From Planctomycetota bacterium (GTDB lineage Bacteria > Planctomycetota > Phycisphaerae > UBA1845), in contig JADFIX010000219.1 in assembly GCA_022566435.1 (NCBI GenBank), positions 1 through 6,664 of the forward strand: 6,664 nt of DNA. Direction: 5' to 3'. Positions 1-6,014 of this stretch are shown here, piece by piece. The notes under the pieces are model-generated. The model saw only the letters and a program-made list of their open reading frames with translations, did not search any database and was not told the DNA's origin. The position numbers and the translations under genes are program-made. Each line of letters starts with the position of its first letter. Position 1 is the stretch's first letter.

Positions 1-3
1 AGT

Positions 4-9
4 AGGGAG
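4..9 (+). promoter_or_regulatory. Ribosome binding site for the GTG-initiated dehydrogenase
   Basis: AGGGAG lies 9 nt before the GTG at 19. It supports that non-ATG start, because the next in-frame ATG (codon 9) has no comparable Shine-Dalgarno sequence. Confidence 0.7.
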
Positions 10-18
10 CAACCCAAG

Positions 19-1200
19 GTGGCAAATAGAACCGTCGTGACCATGCCCGGCGATGGGATCGGGAAAACCGTCCTGCCCGAGGCGATTCGCGTATTGGACG
101 CGGCCGGATTCAAGGCGGAGTACGTCCACGCGGACATCGGCTGGGAATTCTGGATCAATGAAGGAAACGCCCTGCCGGAGCGGACCATCAAGCTGCTCGA
201 GCAGCACAAGATCAGCCTGTTCGGGGCGATTACCTCGAAGCCCAAGGACCTTGCGGCGGCGGAGCTGGCACCCGGCCTGCGCGATAAGGGTTTCGTCTAT
301 AGCAGCCCGATCGTCGGGCTGCGGCAGCATTTCGATTTGGACATCAGCATTCGCCCGTGCCGCTCGCTGCCGGGCAACCCGCTCAACTTCATTCGCCGCG
401 ACGGCGACGGCTTCTGCGAGCCGAAGGTCGACGCGGTCATCTTCCGGCAGAATACCGAGGGGCTGTACGGCGGTGTCGAGTGGACCAACCCGCCGGCCCA
501 AGTTCGCGACGCCCTCGAGACCCATCCGAGAATGGCCCTTTTCAAGGAAACGCCGAGCGAAGACTTGGCGATCTCTACGCGAATCTTCACCCGCAACGCC
601 TGTCGGCGGATCGTCCGCGCGGCTTTCGCCTATGCCGAAAAATTCGGCTATGAATCGGTCACCGTTTGCGAGAAGCCCAACGTCATCCGTGAAACCTCGG
701 GGATGATGCGGGCCGAAGCACAGGCGGCGGCCAAGGACCATCCCGGCATCGCCCTTTGGGAGACGAACATCGACGCCCAGATGATGTGGATGACCAAGAA
801 CCCGGAGAATTACGGGGTGCTGGTCAGCGGCAATATGTTCGGCGACATCGTGTCGGACGGATTCGCCGGGCTGATCGGCGGACTGGGATTCGCCTGTAGC
901 GCCAACATCGGCAAAGATGTCGCCATCTTCGAGCCGACACACGGCTCGGCCCCGAAATACGAAACGCTCAACCCTTCGATCGTGAACCCCATCGCCATGA
1001 TTCTCACGGCGTGCATGATGCTGGACCACATCGGCGAGACGGACAAGGCGAAGCGAGTCCGCTCGGCCGTCGAAACGGTCGTGGCCGAAGGCAAGGTTCG
1101 CACGTACGACATGATGCGTCTGACCGGTCGGCAGGAGGTGCTCGATCACGGCGCGTGCAGCACAACGCAGATGACCGACGCGATTATCGGGAAATTGTAA
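19..1200 (+). CDS. Isocitrate/homoisocitrate dehydrogenase family protein (likely NADP-linked)
   Basis: A 393-residue protein of the beta-decarboxylating dehydrogenase family, which oxidises and decarboxylates isocitrate, homoisocitrate or 3-isopropylmalate in the cytoplasm. Seen: PGDGIG at 10-15; substrate-binding arginines in LRQ (R102), IRP (R112) and FRQNTEG (R143); Y150; catalytic Lys in CEKPN (K219); metal-binding aspartates D252, D276 and D280; and HGSAPKY at 308-314. From family knowledge, Lys-Tyr after HGSAP marks NADP use in E. coli Icd, whereas NAD enzymes usually carry Asp-Ile. The YSSPIVGLRQ stretch (94-103) resembles homoisocitrate dehydrogenases more than Icd, so the substrate is not settled. 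The usual Arg-Glu-Asn is Arg-Gln-Asn here. The GTG start at 19 is chosen because AGGGAG at 4-9 sits 9 nt upstream. Length is complete (Icd about 416, homoisocitrate enzymes about 340-370). Family is sure; substrate is not. Confidence 0.93.
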   Translation: MANRTVVTMPGDGIGKTVLPEAIRVLDAAGFKAEYVHADIGWEFWINEGNALPERTIKLLEQHKISLFGAITSKPKDLAAAELAPGLRDKGFVYSSPIVGLRQHFDLDISIRPCRSLPGNPLNFIRRDGDGFCEPKVDAVIFRQNTEGLYGGVEWTNPPAQVRDALETHPRMALFKETPSEDLAISTRIFTRNACRRIVRAAFAYAEKFGYESVTVCEKPNVIRETSGMMRAEAQAAAKDHPGIALWETNIDAQMMWMTKNPENYGVLVSGNMFGDIVSDGFAGLIGGLGFACSANIGKDVAIFEPTHGSAPKYETLNPSIVNPIAMILTACMMLDHIGETDKAKRVRSAVETVVAEGKVRTYDMMRLTGRQEVLDHGACSTTQMTDAIIGKL

Positions 1201-1234
1201 CGGTCGCCACTTCGCTCGGAGTCTAGTTTCGTAC

Positions 1235-1571
1235 GGTGCGTCCCGGACCAATGCTCTAAACATCTTCACCACTTTCTCCGGTCAGTTCCGTCCACCAGCC
1301 CCGGCGGGGCGGCGGATTGGAGAGCTTGTCGGATGGGACACACGAACACCGCGATGCAATTGCGTTTCGTATTGCGGACCCTCCGTCGCCCCTCCGGGGC
1401 TTGTTTGTTTCCCGTGTCTTTGGTCCACGGGCTCATGCCCGTGGCTAAGTGCCACGGTCCCTCCGGGACCAAGAAACGATCGCCTAACTGGATCGAGAAA
1501 TATTGGAACACCGCATCAATAGGCATCTGGGCCGCTCGAAAGATGTTTACGGCAGTGGTCCGGGACGCACC
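1235..1571. mobile_element. MITE-like element with 32-bp terminal inverted repeats
   Basis: The 16 bases GGTGCGTCCCGGACCA at 1235-1250 recur exactly, inverted, at 1556-1571. The match continues inward to 1266 and 1540, giving 29 identities in 32 positions, including a second uninterrupted block TAAACATCTT at 1257-1266. The match stops sharply at both outer ends, which defines a 337-bp unit. The interior has no convincing gene: two 86-codon open frames exist on opposite strands, but neither has a ribosome binding site or recognisable protein character. It carries several small GC-rich hairpins instead. I see no obvious target-site duplication and no transposase. It could be a non-autonomous transposable element or a structured RNA closed by a long terminal stem. 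It starts 34 bp after the dehydrogenase stop. Confidence 0.68.
1298..1470. repeat. Cluster of four short GC-rich hairpins inside the inverted-repeat element
   Basis: Four perfect small stems are seen. GCCCC/GGGGC closes a GGC loop at 1298-1310. GCCCC/GGGGC closes a TCC loop at 1388-1400. CCACGGGC/GCCCGTGG closes TCAT at 1425-1444. GGTCCC/GGGACC closes TCC at 1456-1470. TTGGTCC at 1420-1426 can also pair with GGACCAA at 1466-1472, which would enclose the last two hairpins in one branched structure. Such palindromes are common in planctomycete intergenic DNA; a role here is inference only. Confidence 0.6.
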
Positions 1572-1777
1572 TCTTTTCCCGCCACCTAGATGACAATTCA
1601 GAGAAGCTGCGACGGTCCTTCGACGCCTCCATTCGATTGCAACGATTTCGTGCGTGGGGGCGACGAATAACTCGTATCGCTACGCCGGAACGTGACCCGC
1701 CAACCTTGAAGTGGCGGGTTGCGAGTGAGCCGACTCATGTTCAACCCGTTTATTTGAGGTGGCGATTCACTAAGGCT
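1572..1777. other. Intergenic stretch with one hairpin, no gene recognised
   Basis: No open frame here looks like a gene. A perfect 8-bp stem ACCCGCCA (1695-1702) / TGGCGGGT (1712-1719) encloses a 9-nt loop. No T-run follows on either strand, so it is not a clear intrinsic terminator. Confidence 0.5.
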
Positions 1778-1859
1778 CTACGCCGGTACGCAGGCGATAT
1801 CGACGATGGTGGTTTTCGTTGTTGAAGACGGCGTTTACAGGCATATCCTTCTCCGACTT
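1778..1859 (-). pseudogene. Remnant of the 3' end of a DUF35/OB-fold gene
   Basis: On the minus strand the bases encode KSEKDMPVNAVFNNE, then after a frame change TTIVDIACVPA and a TAG stop at 1780-1778. This matches the last 29 residues of the intact DUF35 protein at 4182-4655 (residues 129-157): 10 of 15 identical before the break and 7 of 11 after it, with the stop at the same place. At DNA level ATCGACGATGGTG (1799-1811) and GTTGAAGACGGC (1821-1832) are exactly shared with 4203-4215 and 4233-4244. The spacing between these blocks is 9 nt here and 17 nt in the intact gene, so 8 nt are missing and the frame is broken. No match continues above 1860. It is a decayed fragment of a paralogue, not an expressed gene. 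Confidence 0.82.
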
Positions 1860-1904
1860 GCGCGCGATCCGCGCCGAAGACTGCACACGCGAGCAGAATG
1901 GAAA

Positions 1905-1936
1905 ACGCGGGGCACGCCATCGGACGTGCCCCGCGT
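1905..1936 (-). terminator. Strong intrinsic terminator of the IPTL-CTERM-type gene
   Basis: A perfect 12-bp stem, ACGCGGGGCACG (1905-1916) with CGTGCCCCGCGT (1925-1936), encloses an 8-nt loop. Read on the minus strand it ends in TTTT (complement of 1902-1905). It lies 37 bp beyond the stop of the minus-strand gene ending at 1974, the usual place for a Rho-independent terminator. Confidence 0.8.
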
Positions 1937-1973
1937 CAATGATACTTGTGTTACCAGGTCACGACCTATCTGA

Positions 1974-2765
1974 TCACGCCGACGCGCACCGACGTCGCCG
2001 CCCATAGAAAATCGTCCCCGCCGTCAAACCCAGCACCGTCATGACGATCAGGCCCCATTCGGAGACGGCGGGCACCACATGTTCGGATTCGACCACGACA
2101 CCGTCGAAGGTGATCATGTCGAAATTCGTCGTCATTTCAAACGCAACGGTTTGAGTTGGTGGAGGATCCTGCCATGGGAAAATCAAGTAGTATTCGCCCG
2201 TACTCTTGTTGATAAGCTCTAGCTGTACCTGCTCTTTCTTTGTACCATCTTCAAGAGTGATCGTTCTTCTATCCCATTTTATTCGGTAGTTATCTTCATT
2301 AACATAAATGACAGCCGACTGTACAACGGTAACCTCATTCCCATCCTTGTCCTTTTTTGTAGTCCTCATGCCGAGCTGTCGACTTTGAGGACTGGTTTCG
2401 GAGGCTTCAAATTCTAGTATCGGGTACACATTATTCTCGTCATCCCGAACAATCCATTTCCAGAGGAAGGCGTCCCCTACGGTACTGTCTTCAACTGAGA
2501 AATCGATCATGTGACAAACTGTGTTCGAAAGGTCAGACAGATCGATCCGTATACCGTCCCCTGGCGATACTGTGCCTACTCGCATCCGACCACCGGATTC
2601 AGCGAGCGTTGCTGATCCGATTGGGGTGTAGCGGGAGTCAACAACACCATTGTCAAAATTGTCCTGAAAAACCGCAGCCGCAAAGCACGGCGCCGAGTGA
2701 GTTGCAATTGTCGCCGCGAGTATCGTCAGTGAACAACCAACCTGAGGAAATTGTCTCCGTAACAT
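1974..2765 (-). CDS. Secreted protein with an IPTL/PEP-CTERM-like C-terminal sorting signal
   Basis: 263 residues. Seen: an N-terminal signal peptide (RR at 3-4, hydrophobic stretch about 11-25, Ala-rich cleavage region 29-31); a mostly polar, beta-rich middle (about 32-228) beginning FQDNFDNG that could be a lectin-like sandwich; then VPAVSEWG (231-238), a membrane helix (about 239-255) and RRRR (256-259). This tripartite tail is that of IPTL-CTERM proteins, which exosortase-type enzymes are thought to process at the cell surface. Here the common IPTL is replaced by VPAV. No exosortase gene is in view. The function of the middle domain is unknown. The ATG at 2765 is supported by GGGAGAG at 2771-2777 just upstream. 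The stretch around 2200-2720 is visibly richer in A and T than its neighbours, which fits a fast-evolving or acquired surface gene. A strong terminator follows. Confidence 0.85.
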   Translation of the reverse strand: MLRRQFPQVGCSLTILAATIATHSAPCFAAAVFQDNFDNGVVDSRYTPIGSATLAESGGRMRVGTVSPGDGIRIDLSDLSNTVCHMIDFSVEDSTVGDAFLWKWIVRDDENNVYPILEFEASETSPQSRQLGMRTTKKDKDGNEVTVVQSAVIYVNEDNYRIKWDRRTITLEDGTKKEQVQLELINKSTGEYYLIFPWQDPPPTQTVAFEMTTNFDMITFDGVVVESEHVVPAVSEWGLIVMTVLGLTAGTIFYGRRRRCASA

Positions 2766-2799
2766 AAATTCTCTCCCGACAAAATGTGAACCTGAAAAA

Positions 2800-2876
2800 T
2801 AGGGACAGTACGATTGGTACTGCCGCTGGTCCTGAATCGTGAACGAGGTTGCGTATCAGAGGTAGGGACAGTCACC
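2800..2876 (+). repeat. REP-like repeats upstream of the sorting-tail gene
   Basis: TAGGGACAGT occurs at 2800-2809 and again at 2863-2872, 63 bp apart. The first copy runs into a perfect stem CAGTAC (2806-2811) / GTACTG (2817-2822). The second reads on as TAGGGACAGTCACC. AGGGACAGTCACC-type sequences resemble ends of REP elements mobilised by Y1-type (RAYT) transposases in many genomes; that link is from memory and unproven here. The repeats occupy the 176-bp gap where the promoter of the downstream gene should lie; I see no clear -35/-10 pair. Confidence 0.4.
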
Positions 2877-2941
2877 CGTTTCCTTGCGTTTTCCAGGGCG
2901 AACTCTGCCGCCCATTTCAGTACGTCACTGTTATGTGTTAA

Positions 2942-3784
2942 TTAAGGATGGGCAACACCCACCGCGAAACAGCTAACGGTAGCGACCGAATCCGGAGGTG
3001 CGCGGGGATACGCCTGGCGTAGTGTCCAGGACTGGATTGCCAAGCATAATTGTGACATAAGCCGCCGCACAACGGTGGGCGATCCGACCGGTGACTTGCA
3101 GGCCGGGAACCTCAGATGGGTACGGTTCACAAGGCCCACGAGTGATGCGTTGGCGCAGGCCACCAGGAAGGATGCGGATACGTAACCGAATAGTCGAGCG
3201 AGCCAGTGGAAATGCAGGCCTTCGCCTTGCGAGCCGGTGAGAAGCCCATCATGCGGGCCAAAATGATTGTGAAAGTGAAGGACGGCCTCGAGCAGTGTCC
3301 AGCCGAGAGCCAGCGTGATGAGTTTCAAGCCGATCGCGAAGGCGGGCCGGGCGGCCAGGCGTAAATAGACCGTCGGGATCACGATGAATAGAACGAGAAG
3401 CTGTCCCGATGGGGCGATGGCGGTGCTAACGGCGTCAATTTCGGCGGCCGCGCCGGCAGTCAAGAACGAATAGAGGCAAGCACCCCAAAGCCCTCCGGCC
3501 AGTGCGGCCATCATCGGACGCAGCGATCGAACGGCCACAAACAACGGCAAGAAGCTAAACCAAGCCAGCCAATGAAGGTCCGGCGACCGCAGGGTTGCGG
3601 CGGTCAACAAAGCGCTGAAGACCAGCGACACACCCAGTGCCACCGCCTTTATGGTACAGCGAGCCGTACTTGCTTGCTTTCCCGCCACGATGTCGCGCCC
3701 GAGGCCCGCGCCTTGTCGCCGTTGATTTGCCGGCGCTTCAGGTCGAACCTTCCCGAGGAAATGCGGGCGTCCTTCAACGCCCAA
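2942..3784 (-). CDS. Multi-pass membrane protein resembling the N-terminal half of apolipoprotein N-acyltransferase
   Basis: Up to 280 residues with about six hydrophobic segments, near 46-64, 71-86, 90-110, 127-144, 149-168 and 196-218. The order of features resembles the membrane part of Lnt: a W-L-A-W-F...P-L block (72-81), a Gly-rich helix, GWTLLEA (161-167), LLTGSQGEG (181-189) and LARLFGYVSASFLV (195-208). Lnt transfers an acyl chain onto lipoproteins using a nitrilase domain with a Glu-Lys-Cys triad. That domain is absent, so the chain is roughly half the usual length and cannot carry the Lnt reaction by the known mechanism. The start is uncertain: the longest frame opens with TTG at 3784 without a ribosome binding site, and a GTG at 3688 (codon 33) would give a protein starting just before the first helix. 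The last 30 residues look unlike any family I know. It may be a truncated Lnt relative or a specialised membrane protein. Confidence 0.6.
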   Translation of the reverse strand: MGVEGRPHFLGKVRPEAPANQRRQGAGLGRDIVAGKQASTARCTIKAVALGVSLVFSALLTAATLRSPDLHWLAWFSFLPLFVAVRSLRPMMAALAGGLWGACLYSFLTAGAAAEIDAVSTAIAPSGQLLVLFIVIPTVYLRLAARPAFAIGLKLITLALGWTLLEAVLHFHNHFGPHDGLLTGSQGEGLHFHWLARLFGYVSASFLVACANASLVGLVNRTHLRFPACKSPVGSPTVVRRLMSQLCLAIQSWTLRQAYPRAPPDSVATVSCFAVGVAHP

Positions 3785-3933
3785 TCAAAGTGCGAGTCTA
3801 GGCTTTACTGCGCCCTGGTTCAAGAAAAAAATAGGGCTTCACGTCTTTTTCTTCGCCAATCTTACAAAGTCCAGGTTCGCGAAACAGTGAAGCTTTAACA
3901 GGCTGCGTACGTTTGCCGTAGGGTTTTGCAGTT

Positions 3934-3969
3934 GTGTAGGACAATGCAAGTAGGCTATACAGCCTACAC
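3934..3969. repeat. Two mutually exclusive hairpins
   Basis: GTAGGCT (3950-3956) pairs perfectly with AGCCTAC (3961-3967) over a 4-nt loop. GTGTAGG (3934-3940) can instead pair with CCTACAC (3963-3969). The two pairings share bases 3963-3967, so only one can form at a time. No gene starts immediately downstream on either strand, so a switching role is unsupported. Confidence 0.5.
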
Positions 3970-4069
3970 GTTGATTAGAAATACTGCTATGTAAGTGCAA
4001 GAATGGTGGCGATAGGGGAGAATCAAGGCAGCAAGTGTTCGCAAATCAGGCGCACTATATACTCTTGAT

Positions 4070-4109
4070 ATACCTTGGTTACGACAATAGATACCTTGGT
4101 TACGACAAT
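4070..4109. repeat. 19-bp tandem duplication, period 21 bp
   Basis: ATACCTTGGTTACGACAAT occurs at 4070-4088 and, unchanged, at 4091-4109, separated by AG. Only two copies exist, so it is not a CRISPR array. It lies 72 bp beyond the DUF35 stop. It could be a recent slippage duplication or a pair of binding sites. Confidence 0.85.
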
Positions 4110-4162
4110 CACGGTTGGTGGGGTGCAGAAAACCCGCATCATGAGGCGTAAAAGCACGAAAC

Positions 4163-4178
4163 TTGTGCAAACGCACAA
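4163..4178 (-). terminator. Possible weak terminator after the DUF35 gene
   Basis: TTGTGC (4163-4168) and GCACAA (4173-4178) form a 6-bp stem over AAAC, only 3 bp past the stop at 4182. On the minus strand it is followed by GTTTCGTGCTTTT. The stem is short and AT-closed, so this is tentative. Confidence 0.3.
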
Positions 4179-4181
4179 AAC

Positions 4182-4655
4182 CTATGCCGGGATCCAGGCG
4201 AGATCGACGATGGTGTTGGTCGGGGTTTCGGTGTTGAAGACGGCCTTCACGGGCATGCCGATCTCGGGCTTGCCGTCTTTCAGCCAGCTCATCATTTTGG
4301 TACAGACGCCATCGAGTTCGACGGTGATCAAGGGCGTATCGGCGGGTAGGCGGAACAGTTCGCCGGGGTACTTCACCACACTCCAGGTGTAGACCTTGCC
4401 CGTTTGGGGGGCCTCGACCCATTCCGTTTCGTGCCAACAATCGGGACATTCGCACCGCGGCGGCAACCAGAGCCGCTTCTCTTCGCACTGCGAATTGGTG
4501 CAGCGCGTGGCGAGGATCTTCTTTTCGCGCAGGCCTTTGAAGAACTTGCCCCAGCCGCCGTAGGCATGGTAGTGCGACCAGGTCTTGGCATTGCGAATGA
4601 TCATTGGATCTTCGTTGATGAGTTCGGCACACGATTTCGGAAATTCAATTGCCAT
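4182..4655 (-). CDS. DUF35 (zinc-ribbon plus OB-fold) acyl-CoA-binding partner protein
   Basis: 157 residues. Seen: an N-terminal helical part (about 18-45); a zinc ribbon with C52 and C57 (C-x4-C) and C70 and C73 (C-x2-C) around the WLPPRCECPDC stretch, with an extra Cys at 68; then an OB fold from about 84 to 153 (GKVYTWSVV, PLITVELDG, GKPEIGMPVKAVF). This is the architecture of DUF35 proteins such as the C-terminal part of ChsH2, which bind acyl-CoA and are obligate partners of thiolase-fold enzymes. Its upstream neighbour is exactly such an enzyme. The usual first zinc knuckle is C-x2-C, so C-x4-C is slightly unusual. The ATG at 4655 has GGAAAGG (4664-4670) 8 nt upstream. It has its own ribosome site but no evident promoter, so it is probably co-transcribed with the thiolase-like gene across a 181-bp gap. 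A broken paralogue tail lies at 1778-1859. Confidence 0.92.
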   Translation of the reverse strand: MAIEFPKSCAELINEDPMIIRNAKTWSHYHAYGGWGKFFKGLREKKILATRCTNSQCEEKRLWLPPRCECPDCWHETEWVEAPQTGKVYTWSVVKYPGELFRLPADTPLITVELDGVCTKMMSWLKDGKPEIGMPVKAVFNTETPTNTIVDLAWIPA

Positions 4656-4738
4656 GATGATGACCTTTCCGGCTTTTGTTTCTTGTTCTTCGATCTACCA
4701 AGATCGCTAAGCGCATGTACAAAAAGGCGTCCGCTCCT

Positions 4739-4831
4739 ACCGAGCCGCGACCCTGAGGGCGACCGAAGAGGGAGCCCGAAGGGAGCGGTTTCCGACGAAT
4801 AAACCCCGCTTCCTGACGGGCGCGGCTCGGT
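4739..4831. repeat. Palindromic element between the thiolase-like and DUF35 genes
   Basis: ACCGAGCCGCG at 4739-4749 recurs inverted at 4821-4831 as CGCGGCTCGGT, a perfect 11-bp match that continues inward with mismatches (CCCTGAGG against CCTGACGGG). Between the arms GGGAGC occurs twice (4771-4776 and about 4781-4786). On the minus strand, CCGCTCC within the unit can also pair with GGAGCGG just beyond it, ahead of GGACGCC and TTTTT. The element begins 5 bp after the thiolase-like stop. Similar GC-rich palindromes recur in planctomycete genomes as I recall them. It may be a REP-type repeat that also attenuates or stabilises the transcript between the two genes. Confidence 0.65.
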
Positions 4832-4836
4832 TTCCT

Positions 4837-6014
4837 CTACGGCTTCTCCATAATCGCGCAAGTCACGTGGCTACCGGTACCCGCGTGTGAGATGGCACAC
4901 GCACGCCGAGCGTTGGGTACCTGCAAGCTCCGGAAGTCGTCGGGTTTCTTCTTACCATACCGCGTCCAGCGCTCCGGGTCGGCGTGGAACTTGTCCCATT
5001 TGCCCTGCAATTGCCAGAGCAACTCGACCAACTGGAAAATGCCCGTCGCGCCGACCGCGTGCATGGTGCCGATCAGCCCGCCCGACATGTTGGTCGGCAG
5101 CTTGCCTTCGAAATACGCTTCGCCCGAGTCGATGAACTCACGCCCGCGACCGTAGGGCCGCAGACCGATGTCTTCGTAAGTCTGCACGTCGCTGATGGTG
5201 AACGCGTCGTGCGTTTCGAGAAAATCGAAATCCTCGACGGGGTCCTTGATGCCCGCCATGTTGTAGGCGAGATAAGCCGCCATCCGCGATGCGAGAAACG
5301 AGCTGAAGCCCGGCCACTCGTGCCGCCGACCGTCGAAATAGTCTTTGTAGGTCTCTTCCGTCTCGTTGGGCAGCAGGAGGATCGGCATATTTCGCCTGTC
5401 GGCCGTTCTAAGTGTGTGCGTGCCGCCGCAAATCGCACTTAATTTCATCGGGTTGTCGGTCATTTCAAAAGCGGTCTTCTCGTCCGCGAGAATGAGGACG
5501 GCGGCCCCCACGCTCATGACACAGCACTCGAGGAACGACAGCGGATCGGAGACCATCTCGTTCTTCAGCACATCCTCAACCGTATATTTCCCAGGGTTCT
5601 GCGAGTAGGGCGAGTAGCAGGCGTATTCGTGATTCTTGCAGGCGATTTTGGCCAGGGTCTCGCGTGGCACGTTGTTTTCGTATTGATAGCGCTGGGCCAT
5701 CAAGGCATAGTAGGCGGCGTACATCCAGCCGAGCTCGCTTTCGAAGTCCTTGCAAGCGGCGCTGGCGATGTAGGAGTTGCCTACCTTGGTCGACACCTCG
5801 TCCATCCGCTCCCACCCGACGACGGGCACGCAGTCGGCGTATCCGGAGGCGACGGCCTGGGCGGCGGCCAGCACCGACGAGCCCCCCGTCGCACCGCCGG
5901 TCTTCACCTCGATGTTGCCGAGCGGATCGAAGCCGATGTAGTCGTGGATCTTGGACGCCGCGAGCAGTTGATCGCCGATATCCAGCGCGCTGCCGCGCGG
6001 GTGCCAGGCAGCAA
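4837..6014 (-). CDS. Thiolase-like protein (SCP-x/Ltp2 type), main C-terminal part of a frameshifted gene
   Basis: About 392 codons in one frame, running from GSALDIGDQLL through PLGNIEVKTGGATGG to the TAG at 4839-4837. Residues below are counted from the GTG codon at 5907. Seen: KTGGATGGSS at 2-11, the site where thiolases carry their nucleophilic Cys, here Gly; GWERMDEV (31-38); ETHDAFT (231-237); NMSGGLIGTMHAVGATG (273-289), which keeps the GHP-loop histidine (H283); and AISHAGTGSH (338-347), where thiolases have their second Cys. Both catalytic cysteines are therefore missing, as in Ltp2-type retro-aldolases that work with a DUF35 partner. The DUF35 gene lies directly downstream. The 5' part of the gene (6015-6230) is in another frame. 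An independent start at GTG 5907 is unlikely, because it has no ribosome site and would cut off a conserved strand. Aldolase activity is an inference; thiolase fold is near certain. Confidence 0.88.

Larger units (their letters stand above)
3785..4181. other. Non-coding stretch with hairpins and a tandem duplication
   Basis: No gene is recognised in this 397-bp gap. It holds a loose A-rich/T-rich inverted pair (AAGAAAAA about 3824, TTTTTCTT about 3846), the competing hairpins at 3934-3969, the tandem repeat at 4070-4109 and a weak hairpin after the DUF35 gene. Open frames crossing into it from the right are in the wrong frame of the DUF35 gene. Confidence 0.6.

Noticed and set aside
1235..1571. 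Complete insertion sequence
   Set aside because: The unit is only 337 bp, encodes no transposase and shows no target-site duplication, so only a non-autonomous element is tenable.
1266..1593. Two overlapping 86-codon open frames on opposite strands (1266-1526 minus, 1333-1593 plus)
   Set aside because: They lie within the inverted-repeat element, translate its hairpins, have no ribosome sites and look like no protein family.
4070..4109. CRISPR-like direct repeat
   Set aside because: There are only two 19-bp copies with a 2-bp gap, no spacers and no cas genes.
3964..4632. 222-codon minus-strand frame overlapping the DUF35 gene
   Set aside because: It is an out-of-frame reading of the DUF35 gene with His/Arg-rich composition. 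The other frame has a zinc ribbon, an OB fold and a ribosome site.
4601..4861. 86-codon minus-strand frame across the thiolase-like/DUF35 gap
   Set aside because: It is mostly a translation of the palindromic element and the 5' end of the DUF35 gene in another frame.
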